Assembly (NCBI RefSeq): GCF_003289945.1
Contig: NZ_QMBP01000008.1
Span: 124,001 to 188,000, forward strand
Reading direction: 5' to 3'
DNA: 64,000 bases
Source of the DNA: Mesorhizobium hawassense
Lineage (GTDB): Bacteria > Pseudomonadota > Alphaproteobacteria > Rhizobiales > Rhizobiaceae
Shown in pieces: positions 61,140 to 64,000 of this stretch (the first letter of the stretch is position 1; the number at the start of each line of letters is the position of its first letter). The notes under the pieces were generated by a model. The model did not search any database. It had not been told where the DNA came from and saw only the letters and a list, made by a program, of their open reading frames with translations. The translations under genes and the position numbers were made by a program.

Positions 61140-61697
61140 CTAAAGATCGATCCGGAATTTCAGACTCTCCGCGCCGCCATAGGCGGCGTCCTCGAAGAAG
61201 CGGCCGACGAGCCTGCCGCCATTGGCCGTGATGACCTTGTGCGAAGCCGGATTGTCAGGCTTCGCGGTGATCTCGACATGGTCGAGCCCGACCGCCCTCG
61301 CCTCGTCCAGCATCAGCCGCAGCGCTTCGGTGGCATAGCCGCGGCCTCGCCTCCACGGCACCACCGCATAGCCGATATGGCCAAGCACATGCGAAGGCAG
61401 CGCCGACGTGCCCTCCTGCCAGCGAAAGCCGATCGACCCGGCGGCCTCGCCATCCCAGATCCAGCGCCGGAAGCCCGGCAACCGCGCAACCTTGGTGCCG
61501 TCGGGCAAAGTGATGGGCGGTCCCTTCGCCTCGGGATCGTCGAGGCTGGCGAGAAACTCGACAGGATCCCTCTCGATCGCCTCGAGCTGCTCGCGCGTCG
61601 CTTCCAGTAGCCGCACATTGTCGGGCGACCATCCGCGCTCCAGCGCCGCCTTGTAGGACGGCAAGTGGTCGAGCGCCGGTTTGACGATTGCGATCAT
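61140..61697 (-). CDS. GNAT-family N-acetyltransferase
   Basis: A 185-residue GNAT protein. The acetyl-CoA loop is VVPWRRGRGYATEALRLML, then HVEITAKPDNPASHKVITAN and GGRLVGRFFEDA. The substrate is unknown. Start MIAIVKPALDH at 61697. Confidence 0.92.
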   Translation of the reverse strand: MIAIVKPALDHLPSYKAALERGWSPDNVRLLEATREQLEAIERDPVEFLASLDDPEAKGPPITLPDGTKVARLPGFRRWIWDGEAAGSIGFRWQEGTSALPSHVLGHIGYAVVPWRRGRGYATEALRLMLDEARAVGLDHVEITAKPDNPASHKVITANGGRLVGRFFEDAAYGGAESLKFRIDL

Positions 61698-61716
61698 GGC
61701 TCGTTTCCTGTCGAGA

Positions 61717-62454
61717 TCACGGATAGCGGCCGGACGGATCGCCCTCAAGTCGCCTGAAACTGGATTCACCCTTGTTGAGGAAACAGGCCTTGTCGAACAG
61801 CGACAGGTCGAGCGGGTTCGGCAGCCGGATATCGCCGATATCCGGGAACGGTTTCCTCGCGGGATCGTACGACCTGTCGATCTGCGAGATGAAGACCAGC
61901 ACCAGCCCGCGCTCCCGGGCAAACGATCTCAGCGCGCGGATCTGGACCGTGAGTTCGGGATTCTCGCGCTTCTGGTCGAGCAGTTGCAGATAGTCGATGA
62001 CCGCGAGCGTGCCGCGCGACGCCGACCGCTGCCTTTCGATGATGTAACCGGCGCTGATGGCATCGGAATTGTCGAAATCGAACAGGTGGCCGAAGTTGGC
62101 CGGTTCGATCCCGATGTCACGGAACCGGTCCAGGATGTCGGCGTGCACATATTCCAGGGTAAAGAAGACGGCGCGGTTGCCTTGCCTCATGGCCGCCACG
62201 GCGAGTTCGAGGCTCATCAGCGTCTTGCCTTGGCCTGGCCGCGCCGCGACGAGAACCATATCGCCGGGTGTCAGCCGTGCGAGCAGTCTGTCGGCGGGCG
62301 CAGCCTCGGTGGCCTTGGCCGCAAGCAGGCTCCAGCTGCCAAAGCCTTCTTCAGCGGCAACACGGTCGAGCGCCTGATGGAGCGGAATATTTTCCCTGCG
62401 AGACAAGAGCCTCGCCTGACGTTTCAGATGATAGACGGGTGCGGAAAGCCGCAT
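61717..62454 (-). CDS. DnaB-helicase-like ATPase
   Basis: A 245-residue protein with only the RecA-like part of DnaB: VLVAARPGQGKTLMSLELAV (Walker A) and GTLAVIDYLQLLDQKRENPE (Walker B and the DnaB block), then LVLVFISQIDRSYD. The N-terminal primase-binding domain of DnaB is absent. Start MRLSAPVYHLK with GGAGG upstream. Perhaps a specialised helicase; the real dnaB is presumably elsewhere. Confidence 0.85.
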   Translation of the reverse strand: MRLSAPVYHLKRQARLLSRRENIPLHQALDRVAAEEGFGSWSLLAAKATEAAPADRLLARLTPGDMVLVAARPGQGKTLMSLELAVAAMRQGNRAVFFTLEYVHADILDRFRDIGIEPANFGHLFDFDNSDAISAGYIIERQRSASRGTLAVIDYLQLLDQKRENPELTVQIRALRSFARERGLVLVFISQIDRSYDPARKPFPDIGDIRLPNPLDLSLFDKACFLNKGESSFRRLEGDPSGRYP

Positions 62455-62792
62455 CGAAAAACCTCCTGCCGCGAGCAGTCTTCGCAACCCCTCCTTATGC
62501 CTGGCGCTCGAACAGTTGGCTGAATGATCGACTGCCCTGCATGAACGATGCTTCCCGGTGGAGGGTGGGGGCGTGGGCACGCCGGAATCAGATGATAGCT
62601 CAATCCGCGCCGACCGAAAATCGGTGAGATTGCATTGCGGCGATGGCGGTGGTGCTCTCAATTGTCCTCACGGCAATTCCGCCTCTAAAGGACGTCGCTA
62701 AACTAGAAGTGTTTCGCCGATGGATGCGCGACCTTCTATGATCGGCTCAGTGATTCTCAGATACGAGACACTTCGACAGGAGGGGCAAAACG
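62455..62792. other. Divergent intergenic region between the ATPase and transpeptidase genes
   Basis: No supported gene and no clear repeat. The first codon of the gene at 62793 has AGGAGGGG just upstream; promoters cannot be placed with confidence. Confidence 0.4.
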
Positions 62793-63791
62793 GTGCGGTT
62801 GAGATCTGTTCCGCTGGGCGTGGCCATCTTCTGTCTGGTTACGGTCCTCGCCGCCCTTACGGCATCGGTCAGTTCATTCGCGGCGTTGCAGCCGTCGAAC
62901 ATTCCCGACTGGCTGCAGCGCCATGTCGGCGATGGCGAGGGCCAGATCTCGCAGATCGTGCTGGAGCGGGCACGCGCACTCTATCAGAAGAAAGTCAGCG
63001 ACGGCTCGGTCAGCAATCCCTGCTATTTCGCCATGGATGCGACGCGTCCCGGCGACCTCGGCAGCAGCGTGCTTGGCCAGCGTTATTACGTCATCTGCGA
63101 AGCCAAGCAGCTCTTCCGCGCGGTTTCCTCGGGCCATGGCGGCGGCCGCAACCTGAAAGGCGTCGCCGATTTCTCCAACGGCAGGCGTTGCGCGAAAAAC
63201 TTCGGCAATGCGATGGAGTCCGAGCTCACGGCCGGCGGCGCCTACATGACCGCCGAGACCAAGACGTCCTTCAAGGGTTACTACCGCGTCGGCGCGCAGA
63301 ACGCGGTGTTCATGCGCACCTTCATCCAGTTCGACGGCGAAGGCGAAGCGGCCAACGCCAGGCAACGCGTCATCGGCGGCCATCCTGCGGCTATTCTGAA
63401 GGGTTTGTGCATGCGCAAGAACCCGCAAAGCTCCTACGCCGACCATGACGGCTTTGTCCCGTTCGGCAAGCTGGTGAACTATGCCGGCGGCCGCAGCAAT
63501 GGCTGCACCAGCTGGTCCCCGGCCGATGCCGAGCAGATCATCCCGATGGTCAAGAACAGCCCGACGACGCTCTACATCTACCCTGAATCGCGCGACATCG
63601 CCGCGGTCGCCCGCGCCAAGGCCGACAGACAGGCGCTCTCAGCCGCGGGAGCCTATTGGAACGCCTCCTGCCTGAAGGAGATCGGCACTCCAAAGTTCTG
63701 GCCAAAGAAGACGTTGGAGCCGATCATTGCGCAGTACAAGAAAGACCACCCGGCACCGCCGCCACAGCCGGTGCCGATCTGCAAGAATTAG
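62793..63791 (+). CDS. YkuD_2-type L,D-transpeptidase, exported
   Basis: A 332-residue protein, GTG start with a strong AGGAGG. The N-terminus has a hydrophobic signal or anchor (VAIFCLVTVLAALTASVSSF). The murein L,D-transpeptidase family blocks are RAVSSGHGGGRNLKGVADFS, a GLCMRKNPQSS stretch and the catalytic cysteine in GGRSNGCTSWSPAD. It cross-links or trims peptidoglycan. Confidence 0.88.
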   Translation: MRLRSVPLGVAIFCLVTVLAALTASVSSFAALQPSNIPDWLQRHVGDGEGQISQIVLERARALYQKKVSDGSVSNPCYFAMDATRPGDLGSSVLGQRYYVICEAKQLFRAVSSGHGGGRNLKGVADFSNGRRCAKNFGNAMESELTAGGAYMTAETKTSFKGYYRVGAQNAVFMRTFIQFDGEGEAANARQRVIGGHPAAILKGLCMRKNPQSSYADHDGFVPFGKLVNYAGGRSNGCTSWSPADAEQIIPMVKNSPTTLYIYPESRDIAAVARAKADRQALSAAGAYWNASCLKEIGTPKFWPKKTLEPIIAQYKKDHPAPPPQPVPICKN

Positions 63792-63804
63792 CAGGCTGAA
63801 GTTT

Positions 63805-64000
63805 CTACTGCAGCAGTCCCTTGATGATGGCGCTCGCCTTGGCGAAGTCCATCTGCCCGGCATATTTCTGCTTCAGCGCGCCGATCACCTTGCCCATGTC
63901 TTTCTGGCTGGCGGCGCCGGTGGCAGCGACGGCCTCGCGCGCGGCGGCGGTGATCGCCGCATCGTCCAGCTGTTTCGGCAGGAACCCGAGAATGACCTCC
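63805..64000 (-). CDS. yqeY: GatB/YqeY-domain protein (3' end only)
   Basis: The last 64 residues are visible: VILGFLPKQLDDAAITAAAR, then GAASQKDMGKVIGALKQKYA and FAKASAIIKGLLQ. This is the well-conserved C-terminus of YqeY, often encoded near dnaG and rpoD in Rhizobiales. The start lies beyond the right edge. Confidence 0.9.
   Translation of the reverse strand, partial: EVILGFLPKQLDDAAITAAAREAVAATGAASQKDMGKVIGALKQKYAGQMDFAKASAIIKGLLQ

Overview
The window looks like part of a Rhizobiales chromosome, most like Mesorhizobium. The evidence is the high G+C, the gene families and their order (rpoD, dnaG and yqeY close together), the RcnB, SIMPL and HlyU-type proteins, and rhizobial intergenic palindromes. 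This assignment is inferred from the sequence alone.

Positions 1 to about 33,178 are the integrase-proximal part of an integrative and conjugative element (ICE). It sits in the 3' end of a CAU-anticodon tRNA gene (33178-33253, minus strand). A tyrosine integrase and two small HTH genes lie next to the tRNA. Moving left come replication and partition type genes (DUF932, ParB, Toprim, DUF2493), a cargo operon for fructan or sucrose oligosaccharide use (LacI regulator, solute-binding protein, two permeases, ATPase, GH32 hydrolase), an excision-control block (DUF736, a DUF2285-only protein, a frameshifted DUF6499/DUF2285 gene like FseA, an RdfS-like excisionase), mobilisation genes (DUF2840, TraF protease, DUF736, VirB1-like transglycosylase, relaxase, TraG, CopG-like), then trbB-C-D-E-J of the mating-pair apparatus, running off the left edge. 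A hipBA toxin-antitoxin pair points head-on into the transfer genes, between the copG-like gene and trbB, behind four 16-bp operators spaced exactly 27 bp apart. The far att site is not in the window.

Positions 33,254-64,000 are chromosome: a SIMPL protein, YcgN-type protein, a long OmpA-family protein with a repetitive basic/Gln-rich region, a YqhA-type membrane protein, an SDR, a divergent HtrA pair of which one is a pseudoprotease, several regulator/target pairs with visible palindromic operators (TetR/VOC, LysR/azoR, TetR/PspA-like, PadR), then rpoD, dnaG, an RcnB-like gene, a Na/Pi transporter, MFS exporter, MocR regulator, a DnaB-like ATPase, an L,D-transpeptidase and the 3' end of yqeY.

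The most unusual finds are: (1) a single-gene, lower-G+C insertion at the 3' end of rpoD, bounded by a 62-bp direct repeat of the rpoD terminus, so that the inserted gene starts 11 bp after rpoD and ends against the duplicated terminus, with the probable original rpoD terminator beyond; (2) a likely +1 ribosomal frameshift in the FseA-like gene, with the same 17-bp palindrome about 87 bp upstream of both it and the neighbouring DUF2285-only gene; (3) the hipBA operator array; (4) two families of conserved 5' leaders in front of ICE housekeeping genes.
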